The position numbers were made by a program, and so were the translations under genes. The notes under the pieces are model-generated. The model saw only the letters and a list, made by a program, of their open reading frames with translations. It ran no database searches and was not told the origin of the DNA. From the NCBI GenBank assembly GCA_026126125.1, contig JAHCJW010000008.1, positions 1 to 55,169 on the forward strand: 55,169 nt of DNA, written 5' to 3'. This document shows, piece by piece, positions 24,263-32,703 of the stretch. Within the stretch, counting starts at the first letter, position 1, and every line of letters begins with the position of its first letter. This stretch comes from Devosia sp. Its GTDB lineage: Bacteria > Pseudomonadota > Alphaproteobacteria > Rhizobiales > Devosiaceae.

Positions 24263-24565
24263 CTAGAACAGCGAGACGGTAAGAGCATCAATGCGGTCAT
24301 ATTCCGCATGGGTGCCCACGAACTTGATGAAGGCGATCTGTCTCTGAAAATCAAAGGCGACAATCATCCGATAGTTGCCGCCGGCGATTTCAAACCTGAC
24401 CCGCTCGGCATTGAGCACTTTGGCCTTGGGGAAAGCTGCCTGCACTTCGGCAGAAGTATTCCACGTGGCGGCCTTGGCAACCGAGAACCAGCGTTCGGCA
24501 GAAGGCTTGGTTTCCGGATGTTCGGAGTAGAAGGAAACCAATGTCTGACGCGCGATGATCCTCAT
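24263..24565 (-). CDS. higB: HigB family toxin (mRNA interferase)
   Basis: 100 residues, starting at 24565 (MRIIARQTLVSFYSEHPE). It belongs to the HigB_toxin family (PF09907), which degrades mRNA on ribosomes. Matching blocks are AERWFSVAKAATWNTSAEVQAAFP, the basic strand AERVRFEIAGGNYRMIVAFDF and the C-terminal KFVGTHAEYDRIDALTV. A longer open frame to 24763 crosses the palindromic operator and is not used. Length and order are normal, so the module may be active and could help keep the decayed element in the genome. Confidence 0.9.
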   Translation of the reverse strand: MRIIARQTLVSFYSEHPETKPSAERWFSVAKAATWNTSAEVQAAFPKAKVLNAERVRFEIAGGNYRMIVAFDFQRQIAFIKFVGTHAEYDRIDALTVSLF

Positions 24566-24581
24566 GCCGATCATGTAGCAC

Positions 24582-24622
24582 GTTCCTGAATTGGGAACAA
24601 GAGGAATTCCCGTTTTGGGAAC
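24582..24622. promoter_or_regulatory. Candidate HigA operator/promoter
   Basis: Directly upstream of higB lie GTTCC-TGAATTG-GGAAC (24582-24598), the palindrome GGAATTCC (24603-24610) and another GGGAAC half-site (24617-24622). Clustered dyads here fit autorepression by the toxin-antitoxin complex. The remaining sequence to 24903 has no gene. Confidence 0.6.
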
Positions 24623-24903
24623 AGCCGGCCGAAGAAAACGGTGAGTGATGTCATCCTCCCCTAAATCCTCGAACACCCCCGTTACCTCCTCAGATGTCAT
24701 CACGCCCTGAGCAAACGATTCCAACCTACCCCTGAAACAAAATGCTTCAACGTGGGGAAACAACCAGAAACCGTCAGAAACCCCCGTAAAGCAAAAAACC
24801 GAGCGTTTCCGTCTTCACGCCCAAATCACTGAAATTCCATTGCTTTCAGACGCACCCATAGCTCGGTAATCGTTGTGTAGTTTCACCGCACAAGGCTCCA
24901 ACT

Positions 24904-25074
24904 ATGAAGACCAAGTATCCAACTGCACCCCTTCACACCGAACGCCTGGATATCGTTCTGCCGGCGCATCTGAAGCATCAACTGTTCGAAACTGCTGCGC
25001 AGCGCGGCATGTCTGCCTCTCTCGTTGTCCGCGAAGCGCTTGCTGCATTCGTAGATAATCAACGCGCGGCCTGA
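24904..25074 (+). CDS. Small ribbon-helix-helix (CopG/Arc-type) protein
   Basis: 56 residues. The basic beta strand ERLDIVLPAHLKHQLFETAAQRGMSASLVVREALAAFV has the RHH pattern: strand, helix, G-x-S turn, helix. Arc-like repressors of this size control late or structural genes in podoviruses, and it stands 11 bp before the first ejection-type gene. A GAGG-like site is not obvious upstream. It may regulate its own promoter or that of the genes behind it. Confidence 0.7.
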   Translation: MKTKYPTAPLHTERLDIVLPAHLKHQLFETAAQRGMSASLVVREALAAFVDNQRAA

Positions 25075-25085
25075 GGGGATTATCA

Positions 25086-26339
25086 ATGGCTGGACTTTTT
25101 GAAGGCTTGGACCTGCCGCGCCGGATGCAAAATCCGCTTGTACAAGCGGGCGCGCAGATGATGGCCAATAGCGGGCCATCCTTGCAACCGAAGGGCTTGT
25201 TCGAAGGTGTGCCGCAGGCTATCGGCCGCGCCATCGAAATGAAGAAAGAACAGGACCGTCTGGACGCTGAGGAAAAGGCGAAGACCGAGTTCTACGCCAT
25301 GATGGACCAGCTAAGCCCGCAGGATGCAGCACTTATGCGGGCCGCAGATGTTGGCCCTCAGGACGCTTTCAAATACGTCATGGGGCAAAGGGAGCAAGAT
25401 GCTTCACGGGCTCGTCAGGACGCGCAGAGGGCTGAAGACCGGCAATGGCTGCTTGAGGACCGCGATTATGCAGCCCGCCGGCCGGACATGATTTCGTATG
25501 AAATGCCGAACGGCGATATTCTGCGCGGCAACCGCAACGACCCGAACGGACAATTGTCGGTCTGGTATGACGGCCCTGATCCCGCGCCGAAGGCCCCGAA
25601 CATCGAGACCTTTTTTGACGAGGCCACCGGCCTTGACTTCAAGGGCTACTACGATCCGGCGACCGGACAGGTGGTTCGGGTCGGAGGCAGCGGGGTCAAA
25701 GCGCCAACCAATGGCCTCTCCATCACAACTGCAGACGGCACGGTGATCCAGCAGGGCGGCACCCCTGGGAAATATGGCCAAACCGTCGATACCGGTTTCG
25801 GGCAGATGCAGAACGAGCTGCAGCAAGGCGCCATGTCGACACTAAACGGCCTCAACACCATCGACCGGATGGAGCAGGCCATGTCCGATCCATCCTTCTA
25901 TTCTGGCGCTGGCTCCGAACAGGTCATGCAGGCCAAGCAATTGGCGGCGGCCATGGGGTTTGATCCTGAGGGCGTGAAGTCCATGGAGGATTTCCGGGCT
26001 CTGTCGGCTCAGTCTGTCATGGACATGATGGGTGGATCGCTCGGGGCCGGCGTGTCGAACGCGGATCGTAGCTTTGTCGAGGCGCAGGCCCCCCGGCTCG
26101 AAAACACGCCGGAAGGCAATCGCTCCCTGCTCGAGATCCAGCGCCGACTTTATCAGCGTCAACTTGAGCTGGCACAGCGCGCGGCGGCCTATGAGCAGCA
26201 GCATGGCAAGCTCGATGCCCGGTTCGTGCAGGAAACGACAGCCTGGGCGCACGAAAATCCGCTGTTCGTCTCAAACGGTGGCGGCGGCGCTCTCACCGAA
26301 ATGTCCGATCAGGACTTGCTCAATCAGTTGGGGCTCTGA
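25086..26339 (+). CDS. Phage ejection-type / internal virion protein (putative)
   Basis: 417 residues. The ATG at 25086 opens MAGLFEGLDLPRRMQNPLVQ. The protein is alanine-, glutamine- and methionine-rich with a long charged helical stretch (about 50-125) that looks like a coiled coil. A glycine-rich middle follows (about 195-235), and the C-terminal part is helical (ALEN-type repeats around RRLYQRQLELAQRAAAYEQQHG). Composition and position directly before a 1026-residue partner resemble the paired internal virion or DNA-ejection proteins of podoviruses. No firm family is recognised. It overlaps the next gene by one base. Confidence 0.6.
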   Translation: MAGLFEGLDLPRRMQNPLVQAGAQMMANSGPSLQPKGLFEGVPQAIGRAIEMKKEQDRLDAEEKAKTEFYAMMDQLSPQDAALMRAADVGPQDAFKYVMGQREQDASRARQDAQRAEDRQWLLEDRDYAARRPDMISYEMPNGDILRGNRNDPNGQLSVWYDGPDPAPKAPNIETFFDEATGLDFKGYYDPATGQVVRVGGSGVKAPTNGLSITTADGTVIQQGGTPGKYGQTVDTGFGQMQNELQQGAMSTLNGLNTIDRMEQAMSDPSFYSGAGSEQVMQAKQLAAAMGFDPEGVKSMEDFRALSAQSVMDMMGGSLGAGVSNADRSFVEAQAPRLENTPEGNRSLLEIQRRLYQRQLELAQRAAAYEQQHGKLDARFVQETTAWAHENPLFVSNGGGGALTEMSDQDLLNQLGL

Positions 26340-29300
26340 TGGCTACTCGTCTCGAAATCCTTCAGGAACTGGACCGGCGCAAGAAACTCCCGGCCAACCT
26401 CCAGCCAGCATTTGAGGAAGCCGTTCGGCGCGGCCTGGTGCAACGGATCGGTCAGTCCCAGGAGCAGGAACAGCCCTTGCGTTCCGGCGGTTGGAACAAT
26501 TTCACGGCGGGTCTGAACAACAGCATTTACGCAACCGCTGGTGCTCCTGTCGATCTGGCACGCACCTTGATCAACGATGTGACGCAGTCGCGCGAAGGCG
26601 AAGACTTGCCGCCCGATATTTCCCCTATGGCCGCCATGCGGGCGATCCTGTCGCCTCTGGGCATTCCTGAAATCCCCGACGACACTGTGGGCGGCAGGAA
26701 GTGGGTGTCCGACCGGTTCGAAGGGGCTGGGGTGAACGATCCTGACCGGGTGGTGGCCGCCAATGACGTGGAAAAGCTCCTGCGCGCTACCGGCGAAGGC
26801 GTCGGCGCAACCATTGCACCGGAGGCCGCCCTTGCTTCGGTGGCGAGCAGGGCGCCGACATTGGGAACAAACCTGCTCAAGACCATCCTGGGTGACGCTC
26901 GCAGCGCCGGTAGCATGGCCCGAAATGCCACGATGGGCGGCGTGGGCAACGCCAGCGCACAAGCGGCGGCCGAAAGCGATGCCATTCCCGACTGGCTCAA
27001 GCCTGTTGCCTCCCTGGCGGCCGGCGTAACAGGTGCCGGTGCTGCTGGCGCTGTCCTTGAAGCCCCGAACCTCGTGCGCCAGGGCATGAATGTCGCCCGA
27101 TCCGCCATCGAGGCCATGACGCCGGCCGGGCAGGAGCAGATCGTGGGCCGCACGCTGATCAAGAACGCCGACGATCCCGACGCGGTCTTGCAGGCAATCG
27201 ACGAGACCACCGGCGAGTTGGTGCCCGGCTCCAAGCCGACCACGTTCCAGCAGACCGGCGATATGGGGCTAGGACAGATGGAGCGCGTTGCGCGCAACCG
27301 TGATCCTGCTGCGTTCAATGTGCGCGAGGCCGAACAGAACACGGCCCGCATGACGGAGCTGGAAAGCATCCAGCCCAATGGCGCGCCGGAGAAGGTTGCC
27401 CAGGCCGTGCGTTCCCACATCGAGGGCATTCAGAAGCAGGCCGACGATGCCATTGCCGCCGCCACCAAGCAGGCGCAGCAGGCTACGGAAGCCCTTGGGC
27501 GCGGCAAGTCTCCCGACGAGGTCGGCGCATCGATCCGCAGTGCCTTGGAAAAGACCCGCACCGAAGCCATGGAGCGCGAAAACGCTCTCTGGCAGGCCGT
27601 TGATCCGGATCGGTCGCTAGCCCTGCCGGCACCGAACGTCCGCCAGCACCTGACCCGTATCGTCGACGACATTCCGGCCAGCGCCAAGGCCCCCAGCGGC
27701 GAGGAAGCGGCGATTTATGACGTGCTGCGTCAATACGGTGAGGTTCTACCCTTCCGCGAGATGAACGCCATGCGCAGCCGGCTTGCCGAAGCGATGCGGG
27801 ACGAGCTGGAGCGGCACGGCCAGAAGACGGTTGCGTGGGGCAGAATGACCCAGCTCAACGATGCTTTGTGGAAGGATATTGAGGTGGCCGTCACCCAGAA
27901 AGTTGCGCAACAGCAGGTCGCTGTGGCAAAAGGTGAACTGGATGAATTGGACACCATCGCCGCCAATGTGATGCGGCAGTTTGAGGAATTCCGTGCGGGA
28001 AGGGAAGCCCAGGCCAGGGCTGGGAGTGGAGAAGGGATTAGCGGATTGTCCGGAAGCGGACAGACCGGCCTTTCTCGCCCTTTTGGAACAGAAGCATCGC
28101 GCGTCCGGCGACCTGCAAATGCTGCGCGCGATCCGCGACTATCGGGCGATGGTCTCGGAGCAAACTTCGACCAAGCCGCCCTCGACCGACTGAACGCCGC
28201 GCGCGAGGCCACACAGGATCGCGTCAACACCTTCGACAATCGCGTTCTGGCTCCCATCCAGCGCCGGCCATCCGATGCGTCGGTCTATCCCATTGGCGAT
28301 ACCGCAATTCCGCAAAAGCTGTTCTTTGCCGGCCCGTCCAGCAAGGACGCCATTCGCCAGCTCAAGTCGGCAATCGGCAATGAACGGGCCATGGTCGAGG
28401 TGAAGGCACACGCCGCCCAGAAGCTCCGCAAGGAAGCCTTGGGCGACGATCTGATCCTTGACCCGAACAAGCTGCGCAATTTCCCCCGGCGCTACTCCGA
28501 CGCCCTTTCCGAATTCCCGAACCTCAATTCGAAGATCGGGACAGCGGAAAAGGCCGGTGATCTCTTGGCCCAGACGGCGAAGGACCAAAAGGCCCGTGTT
28601 GATGACGTCCAAAAGGGCAAGTTGGGCGAATTTTTCGGGCTGGAAGATCCTGAGGACGTGCAGCGCACCGTTGCTTCGATCTTCAAGCGCCAGGATGCCG
28701 TTGCCCAGATGCGCCGCGTGCGCGAGACGATCAAGGGCGACAAGGAGGCCGTTGCCGGTCTCCGCAAGGCCATCATCGATACCATGCTGGAAAAACTTGT
28801 CTCGACCACAGAGGCGGCAACGACCGGCATTGGGACGATGAAGACCGACATGTTCCAGCGCTTTGTTCGACAGAACGAGGCGGCGCTATCGGCGGCGGGC
28901 TTCTCGGACAATGATCTGTTGCGGTTCCGCACCCTGGCGTCAGACCTTCAGCGGGCCAATCGCTCCATCAGTGCCGTCAAACTGAAGGGGCAGTCAAACA
29001 CGGCTCAAGACCAGTATGGCCTCGCCCTCGGCTCAGATGGCGAAACCACGATGCTGATGCAGCTTGTCGTTGTGCCGGCCGTGAGTGCCATCGGCTCAAA
29101 GGTCGGCGGTTGGGCTGGTGCCGCTGCCGGCGCATTGGGCACCGCTGTCGCCCATCGGGCCTATATGTCGGGCATCGACAGCACTCAGGCGCTTCTACGG
29201 GACACACTACTTGATCCCACCCTTGCCCGCGCCCTTATGATGCGCGTGAAGCCTCAGGGTCTGCGAGAAGTCAGGGCCCGCCTCCGTGAACTGTGGACGG

Positions 29301-29419
29301 GAGCGAACAGCCGCACCTTTGCCTTGGGATTGGAGGAAGAAAACCGGGGCGGGTTTGCCGCAGTGCCGGCAATGATCAGGCGCGCTCTTCAGGCCAGAGC
29401 TTCGGAGGCGCATCGATGA
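26339..29419 (+). CDS. Large phage ejection-type / internal virion protein (putative)
   Basis: 1026 residues, starting in a TGATG junction with the previous gene. Alternating alanine/glycine-rich hydrophobic segments (about 220-242, ASLAAGVTGAGAAGAVL; and about 905-940, VSAIGSKVGGWAGAAAGALG) could insert in membranes. Between them lie long charged helices (about 330-420 and 500-570). Large, helical proteins with internal hydrophobic patches near the end of a structural operon are typical of internal virion proteins that form the DNA-ejection channel. No catalytic motif is seen. The frame is intact, although capsid genes are missing. Confidence 0.6.
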   Translation: MATRLEILQELDRRKKLPANLQPAFEEAVRRGLVQRIGQSQEQEQPLRSGGWNNFTAGLNNSIYATAGAPVDLARTLINDVTQSREGEDLPPDISPMAAMRAILSPLGIPEIPDDTVGGRKWVSDRFEGAGVNDPDRVVAANDVEKLLRATGEGVGATIAPEAALASVASRAPTLGTNLLKTILGDARSAGSMARNATMGGVGNASAQAAAESDAIPDWLKPVASLAAGVTGAGAAGAVLEAPNLVRQGMNVARSAIEAMTPAGQEQIVGRTLIKNADDPDAVLQAIDETTGELVPGSKPTTFQQTGDMGLGQMERVARNRDPAAFNVREAEQNTARMTELESIQPNGAPEKVAQAVRSHIEGIQKQADDAIAAATKQAQQATEALGRGKSPDEVGASIRSALEKTRTEAMERENALWQAVDPDRSLALPAPNVRQHLTRIVDDIPASAKAPSGEEAAIYDVLRQYGEVLPFREMNAMRSRLAEAMRDELERHGQKTVAWGRMTQLNDALWKDIEVAVTQKVAQQQVAVAKGELDELDTIAANVMRQFEEFRAGREAQARAGSGEGISGLSGSGQTGLSRPFGTEASRVRRPANAARDPRLSGDGLGANFDQAALDRLNAAREATQDRVNTFDNRVLAPIQRRPSDASVYPIGDTAIPQKLFFAGPSSKDAIRQLKSAIGNERAMVEVKAHAAQKLRKEALGDDLILDPNKLRNFPRRYSDALSEFPNLNSKIGTAEKAGDLLAQTAKDQKARVDDVQKGKLGEFFGLEDPEDVQRTVASIFKRQDAVAQMRRVRETIKGDKEAVAGLRKAIIDTMLEKLVSTTEAATTGIGTMKTDMFQRFVRQNEAALSAAGFSDNDLLRFRTLASDLQRANRSISAVKLKGQSNTAQDQYGLALGSDGETTMLMQLVVVPAVSAIGSKVGGWAGAAAGALGTAVAHRAYMSGIDSTQALLRDTLLDPTLARALMMRVKPQGLREVRARLRELWTGANSRTFALGLEEENRGGFAAVPAMIRRALQARASEAHR

Positions 29420-29574
29420 CCGCAGCTCTATCGGACATCCAGATTCGCCGTCTCAACTCCACCAAGTACTTTTTTCGCAAGACCTTCGACGGCCTCACCG
29501 CCTACGAGATGGCGGTGAAACTCAACACATGGCTGATGAACCGTAAGCATCCGGTGAAGACCGCGGCGGGCTGA
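29416..29574 (+). pseudogene. Phage gene truncated by IS66 insertion
   Basis: The ATG overlaps the previous stop (ATGA). The frame encodes MTAALSDIQIRRLNSTKYFF and continues to NTWLMN, where the IS66 left end begins at 29543. The last 10 codons and the stop lie inside the insertion sequence. About 42 native residues remain of a gene of unknown original length and function. Confidence 0.65.
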
Positions 29575-29590
29575 GGATTTCAGCCTCTGG

Positions 29591-30211
29591 CTATTTGTTG
29601 ATGCGCGCCTTGGCGGCGTTGCGGCGGGCCGCGATGCGGCCGAGAGCGTATTTGATCGGCAACTCCTCGATGAGATCGGGGTCATAGTCATCAAGGTATT
29701 CGATGGCGTCCGCATGATCGGGATCGTCTGGATCGCTTCTGGCTTTGAGCAGGTCATAGAAGCCAGGAATGCCGCCGCAATCTTCGGGCGGCCCGGCGCG
29801 CTCGCCAGCGATGTAGCGCGGATATGCGATTTCGGGATTGCCGGCGCGGACATCGGTCACGATGATCCGATGCTCCCAGTAATCGCCGAAGTCGTAGACG
29901 TAGTCGATGATGGTGCGTTTTGCCTTGAGCACGTCGCGCAACCGGACCTTGACCGCTTGTTTGCGCGGCTCGGTGCCCCAATCTTCATCCATAGGCAGGC
30001 CATATTTTTGCTCGGCGATGGTGAACTCCCACAGGTGATAGTCGAACCAGCCGATCACTATCTGGATGATGTCATGCAGCACTTTGAGGGTGATCGAGGT
30101 CGGCACCTCGACCTGGCGCCAGATCAAGGGATTAGTGTCCTTGAGTTCGATGCGAAGCGTGGCGATCTCGTTCAGGCTCTCGGACGCAGAAGCTATCCTG
30201 GTGGGGCTCAT
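29591..30211 (-). CDS. Plasmid pRiA4b ORF-3 family protein, IS66 passenger
   Basis: 206 residues. The family signature is complete: LRIELKDTNPLIWRQVEVP (about 18-36), LHDIIQIVIGWFDYHLWEF, YVYDFGDYWEHRIIV and a C-terminal CGGIPGFYDLLKARSDPDDPDH. The family is widespread on plasmids and IS elements and its biochemical role is unknown. It lies between tnpC and the left terminal repeat, and its ATG overlaps the tnpC stop (ATGA). It is therefore co-translated with the transposase and is part of the element. Confidence 0.9.
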   Translation of the reverse strand: MSPTRIASASESLNEIATLRIELKDTNPLIWRQVEVPTSITLKVLHDIIQIVIGWFDYHLWEFTIAEQKYGLPMDEDWGTEPRKQAVKVRLRDVLKAKRTIIDYVYDFGDYWEHRIIVTDVRAGNPEIAYPRYIAGERAGPPEDCGGIPGFYDLLKARSDPDDPDHADAIEYLDDYDPDLIEELPIKYALGRIAARRNAAKARINK

Positions 30212-31854
30212 GCGGTCTTCCTGATCTGATGCTGTGCTGCCCAGTTCCAGGGCAGCAGGTCATCGAGTTGATGGCTGGGATAATCGGCAATGCGGGCCAG
30301 GACATCGGCAAGCCAGGCCTGCGGATCGACATTGTTGAGCTTGGCGGTGACGATGAGTCTGTACATGAAAGCTGCCCGTTGCCCACCCCGATGGGAGCCG
30401 GCGAACAGCCAGGCTTTACGCCCGAGGGCAATGCCTCTGAGAGCCCGTTCTGCGGCATTGTTGGTGAGGCATACGCGCCCGTCGTCGAGGAACCGGGTGA
30501 ATACCGGCCAGCGCTTGAGCATATAGTCCATGGCCTTGGCCAGATCGTCGTGCCGCGACAGTCCGGGGCGGTGCCTGAGCATCAAAGCCTCGAGTTCATC
30601 CACCATAGGAGCGCTGCGCTCCCGACGTGCTGCGAGGCGGTCTTGTGATGAGCGGCCATTGACGGCGCGCTCAACCGCGAACAGGCGATCCATGCGCTGC
30701 ACGAGCTCGAGGGCAAGCGGCGAGATCGGCGCCGGCTTCTTGCCGTCGGCCTTGCGGCGGGCGCTGGCCTCGATATCGGCCAGCACGAAGAAGGGGCGGC
30801 GCGCATGGCTCCAGCATCCTGCCTCGATGGTCGGCCCGGGTTGGCGGCCAGCGTCATAGAGCCGGGCGTAACCGCCATAGGCATCGGCCTGCAGAATACC
30901 GGACCAATCGGCCAGGTGCTGTCGTGGATGTTCGCCGGCGCGATTGGGCGAATAGAAGAACAGCGCCGCCGGCGGGGCTGGACCACCAAAGGGCCGATCG
31001 TCCCGGACATAGGTCCAGATCCGGCCGGTTGCCGTCTTGCCTCGGGCCAGCACCGGCACGGTTGTATCGTCCCCATGCAGCCGATCGGCATCCATGACAT
31101 GGGCGGCAAGCCGATGGTGCAAGGGCTCGAGCACGGCCGCGGCCGCACCCACCTGGTCAGCCAGGGTCGACAGGCTCAGTGGCACGCCTTCACGGCCATA
31201 GCGTTCGATCTGCCGGTTGAGCGGCTGATGTTGCCCGTACTTCTCGAACAACATCATCGCCAGAAAACCAGGCCCGGCCCAGCCGCGTGCCACGACATGG
31301 AACGGCGCCGGTGGCTGGCTGATCTTCTCGCAGTCCCGGCAGGCGACCTTCTCGCGCACCGTCTGGATGACCTTCCATTGGCGCGGGATCACCTCGAGCG
31401 TCTCGGTGACGTCTTCACTGATCCGGCTCAACCGGGTTCCGCCGCATGCCGGACAGGCACAGGGTGCAGCAATGATACGACGCTCCCGCGGCAGATGTTC
31501 GGGGAAGGGCTGGCGTGATGGTCGGCGGCGTTCAAAGGCGGGTGCTTCGGCGACCTTGCGCGCCGCCATCTGGGCTATTGCCTCATCCTGGCTGGCCGTG
31601 GCCTCCAACTCCTCGAGCTGGAGCTCGAGTTGATCCAGCAGGCGGCTGCCGCGCTCTGACCTGGTGCCGAAAAGCTGATGCTTGAGCTTCTCGATCTGCA
31701 ACTTGAGATGGGCGATCAGCGCCTGGTCGTCAGACCGCTCCGCACGGACAGTTGCTGTCTCGGCCTTGGCTTCTGCAACTTCGATCCGCGCAGCCGCCAG
31801 CGCCGCCTTGAGGGCTGCCACGTCATCAGGCATGGGCGAAACGCTGGCTTGCAT
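30208..31854 (-). CDS. tnpC: IS66 family transposase TnpC
   Basis: 548 residues. It has an N-terminal coiled coil (LKAALAAARIEVAEAKAETA), a zinc-binding segment (CACPACGGTRLSRI, about 133-146) and the IS66 DDE core, with D in LHGDDTTVPVL, D in LQADAYGGY and E in NNAAERALRGIALGRK. The C-terminal IS66 tail YRLIVTAKLNNVDPQAWL is present. It looks full-length and intact, so with TnpA and TnpB the element may still be mobile. Confidence 0.97.
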   Translation of the reverse strand: MQASVSPMPDDVAALKAALAAARIEVAEAKAETATVRAERSDDQALIAHLKLQIEKLKHQLFGTRSERGSRLLDQLELQLEELEATASQDEAIAQMAARKVAEAPAFERRRPSRQPFPEHLPRERRIIAAPCACPACGGTRLSRISEDVTETLEVIPRQWKVIQTVREKVACRDCEKISQPPAPFHVVARGWAGPGFLAMMLFEKYGQHQPLNRQIERYGREGVPLSLSTLADQVGAAAAVLEPLHHRLAAHVMDADRLHGDDTTVPVLARGKTATGRIWTYVRDDRPFGGPAPPAALFFYSPNRAGEHPRQHLADWSGILQADAYGGYARLYDAGRQPGPTIEAGCWSHARRPFFVLADIEASARRKADGKKPAPISPLALELVQRMDRLFAVERAVNGRSSQDRLAARRERSAPMVDELEALMLRHRPGLSRHDDLAKAMDYMLKRWPVFTRFLDDGRVCLTNNAAERALRGIALGRKAWLFAGSHRGGQRAAFMYRLIVTAKLNNVDPQAWLADVLARIADYPSHQLDDLLPWNWAAQHQIRKTA

Positions 31855-31925
31855 GACTGGGATGGAATCATAGCCAGTCCCGGCCGTGAAGCCACAAAAT
31901 GTTCCGTCAGCCGAGCAAATACGGT

Positions 31926-32273
31926 CTATCCCGCCCGCGTCGGCCGCCAGCTCTGCTGGGGGTTGCGCCAGTCGATCCCTTCGAGCAGATAGCTCATCTG
32001 GCCGCCGCTCAGATGCACCACCCCGCCCACCGTGGACGGCCAGATGAAGCGCCCGCGTTCCAGCCGCTTGGCATAAAGCGACAGGCCCACACCGTCATGC
32101 CAGAGCGCCTTGATCAGCGACCCGTTGCGCCCCCGAAACACGAACACGTCCCCGGCGAACGGATCCCGCCCCAACCCTTCCTGGACCAGCAGCGCCAAAC
32201 CGCCCATCCCCTTGCGCATATCGGTATGGCCACTGGCCAGCCAGACGCGGACATCGGAGCGAACCGGGATCAT
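31926..32273 (-). CDS. tnpB: IS66 family accessory protein TnpB
   Basis: 115 residues of the IS66 Orf2 family. The conserved block reads VWLASGHTDMRKGMGGLALLVQ, then DVFVFRGRNGSLIKALWHDGVGLSLYAKRLERGRFIWP. Its start overlaps the tnpA stop by 4 bp (ATGA). The protein is needed with TnpA for IS66 transposition, but its mechanism is not known. Confidence 0.96.
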   Translation of the reverse strand: MIPVRSDVRVWLASGHTDMRKGMGGLALLVQEGLGRDPFAGDVFVFRGRNGSLIKALWHDGVGLSLYAKRLERGRFIWPSTVGGVVHLSGGQMSYLLEGIDWRNPQQSWRPTRAG

Positions 32274-32617
32274 CGCAATGCCCGCAGCACCGCCAGGACC
32301 AAACGAGCGGGTGCCGTCGCCGCAATGCTCACCCTCGTCCCACCAGCCAGGTCCAGCCGGATCGCCGCACTATCTGCCCCGGGTACGGCCGGCACCACAG
32401 GGGCTTCGTCCTCGGCCATGACAGCGGGCACAAACATCGCCCCGGACTGCTGGGCGTTACGCCGCCATTGGTAGATCAAACTGGTCGAGACATCGAACTG
32501 CCGCGCAACCTCGGCAACCACCGCGCCCGGCGCAAACGACGCCAGAACGATCTCTTCTCGCTCCCCCGCGCTCCAGCGACGCCGGCGCTCGGGCCCCGAA
32601 ATAACCGTCATAGGCAC
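32270..32617 (-). CDS. tnpA: IS66 family accessory protein TnpA
   Basis: 115 residues of the IS66 Orf1 family. The HTH is RRRRWSAGEREEIVLASFAPGAVVAEVARQFDVSTSLIYQW, similar to IS3 OrfA. A C-terminal strand-rich half (IRLDLAGGTRVSIAATAPARLV) follows. It is the first gene of the element, 86 bp inside the right terminal repeat. An inverted repeat ATGCTGCGCTC / GAGCGCAGCAT lies between that repeat and the gene and may mark its promoter region. Confidence 0.95.
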   Translation of the reverse strand: MPMTVISGPERRRRWSAGEREEIVLASFAPGAVVAEVARQFDVSTSLIYQWRRNAQQSGAMFVPAVMAEDEAPVVPAVPGADSAAIRLDLAGGTRVSIAATAPARLVLAVLRALR

Positions 32618-32703
32618 TATGCTGCGCTCTTATCTGCGTCCTTATGAGCGCAGCATCAGCCCCAAGCACCACTATCGCAAGGCGACACCCGCCGGAGGCT
32701 TAC

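Larger units (their letters stand above)
15276..29542 (+). mobile_element. Decayed prophage or phage-satellite integrated at tRNA-Thr
   Basis: Its left end is the tRNA-Thr fragment, and the content follows phage order: integrase, regulatory HTH protein, small early genes, DnaB helicase and initiator-like gene, then two large ejection-type proteins. Terminase, portal, capsid, tail and lysis genes are missing. An inverted HigBA pair sits where structural genes would be expected. The right end is cut by an IS66 element, so the matching attachment site is absent and excision is unlikely. Confidence 0.75.
29543..32703 (-). mobile_element. IS66-family insertion sequence with passenger gene
   Basis: Ends are set by matching inverted repeats: GTAAGCATCCGGTG at 29543-29556, and on the other strand GTAAGCCTCCGGCG ending at 32703. 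The element holds tnpA, tnpB and tnpC plus a pRiA4b ORF-3-like passenger, giving 3161 bp. The 8-bp flanks are GATGAACC and CAAAGGGG, which do not match. The element is therefore not sitting in a simple insertion but at a deletion or recombination junction. Confidence 0.8.

Noticed and set aside
24873..25058. A 61-codon frame overlapping the ribbon-helix-helix gene
   Set aside because: The overlapping frame from 24904 encodes a convincing RHH protein and leads into the next gene, so this one is a shadow.
27981..28193. A 70-codon gene inside the large ejection-type gene, out of frame
   Set aside because: It has no ribosome-binding site, and the main frame is uninterrupted on both sides with consistent composition.
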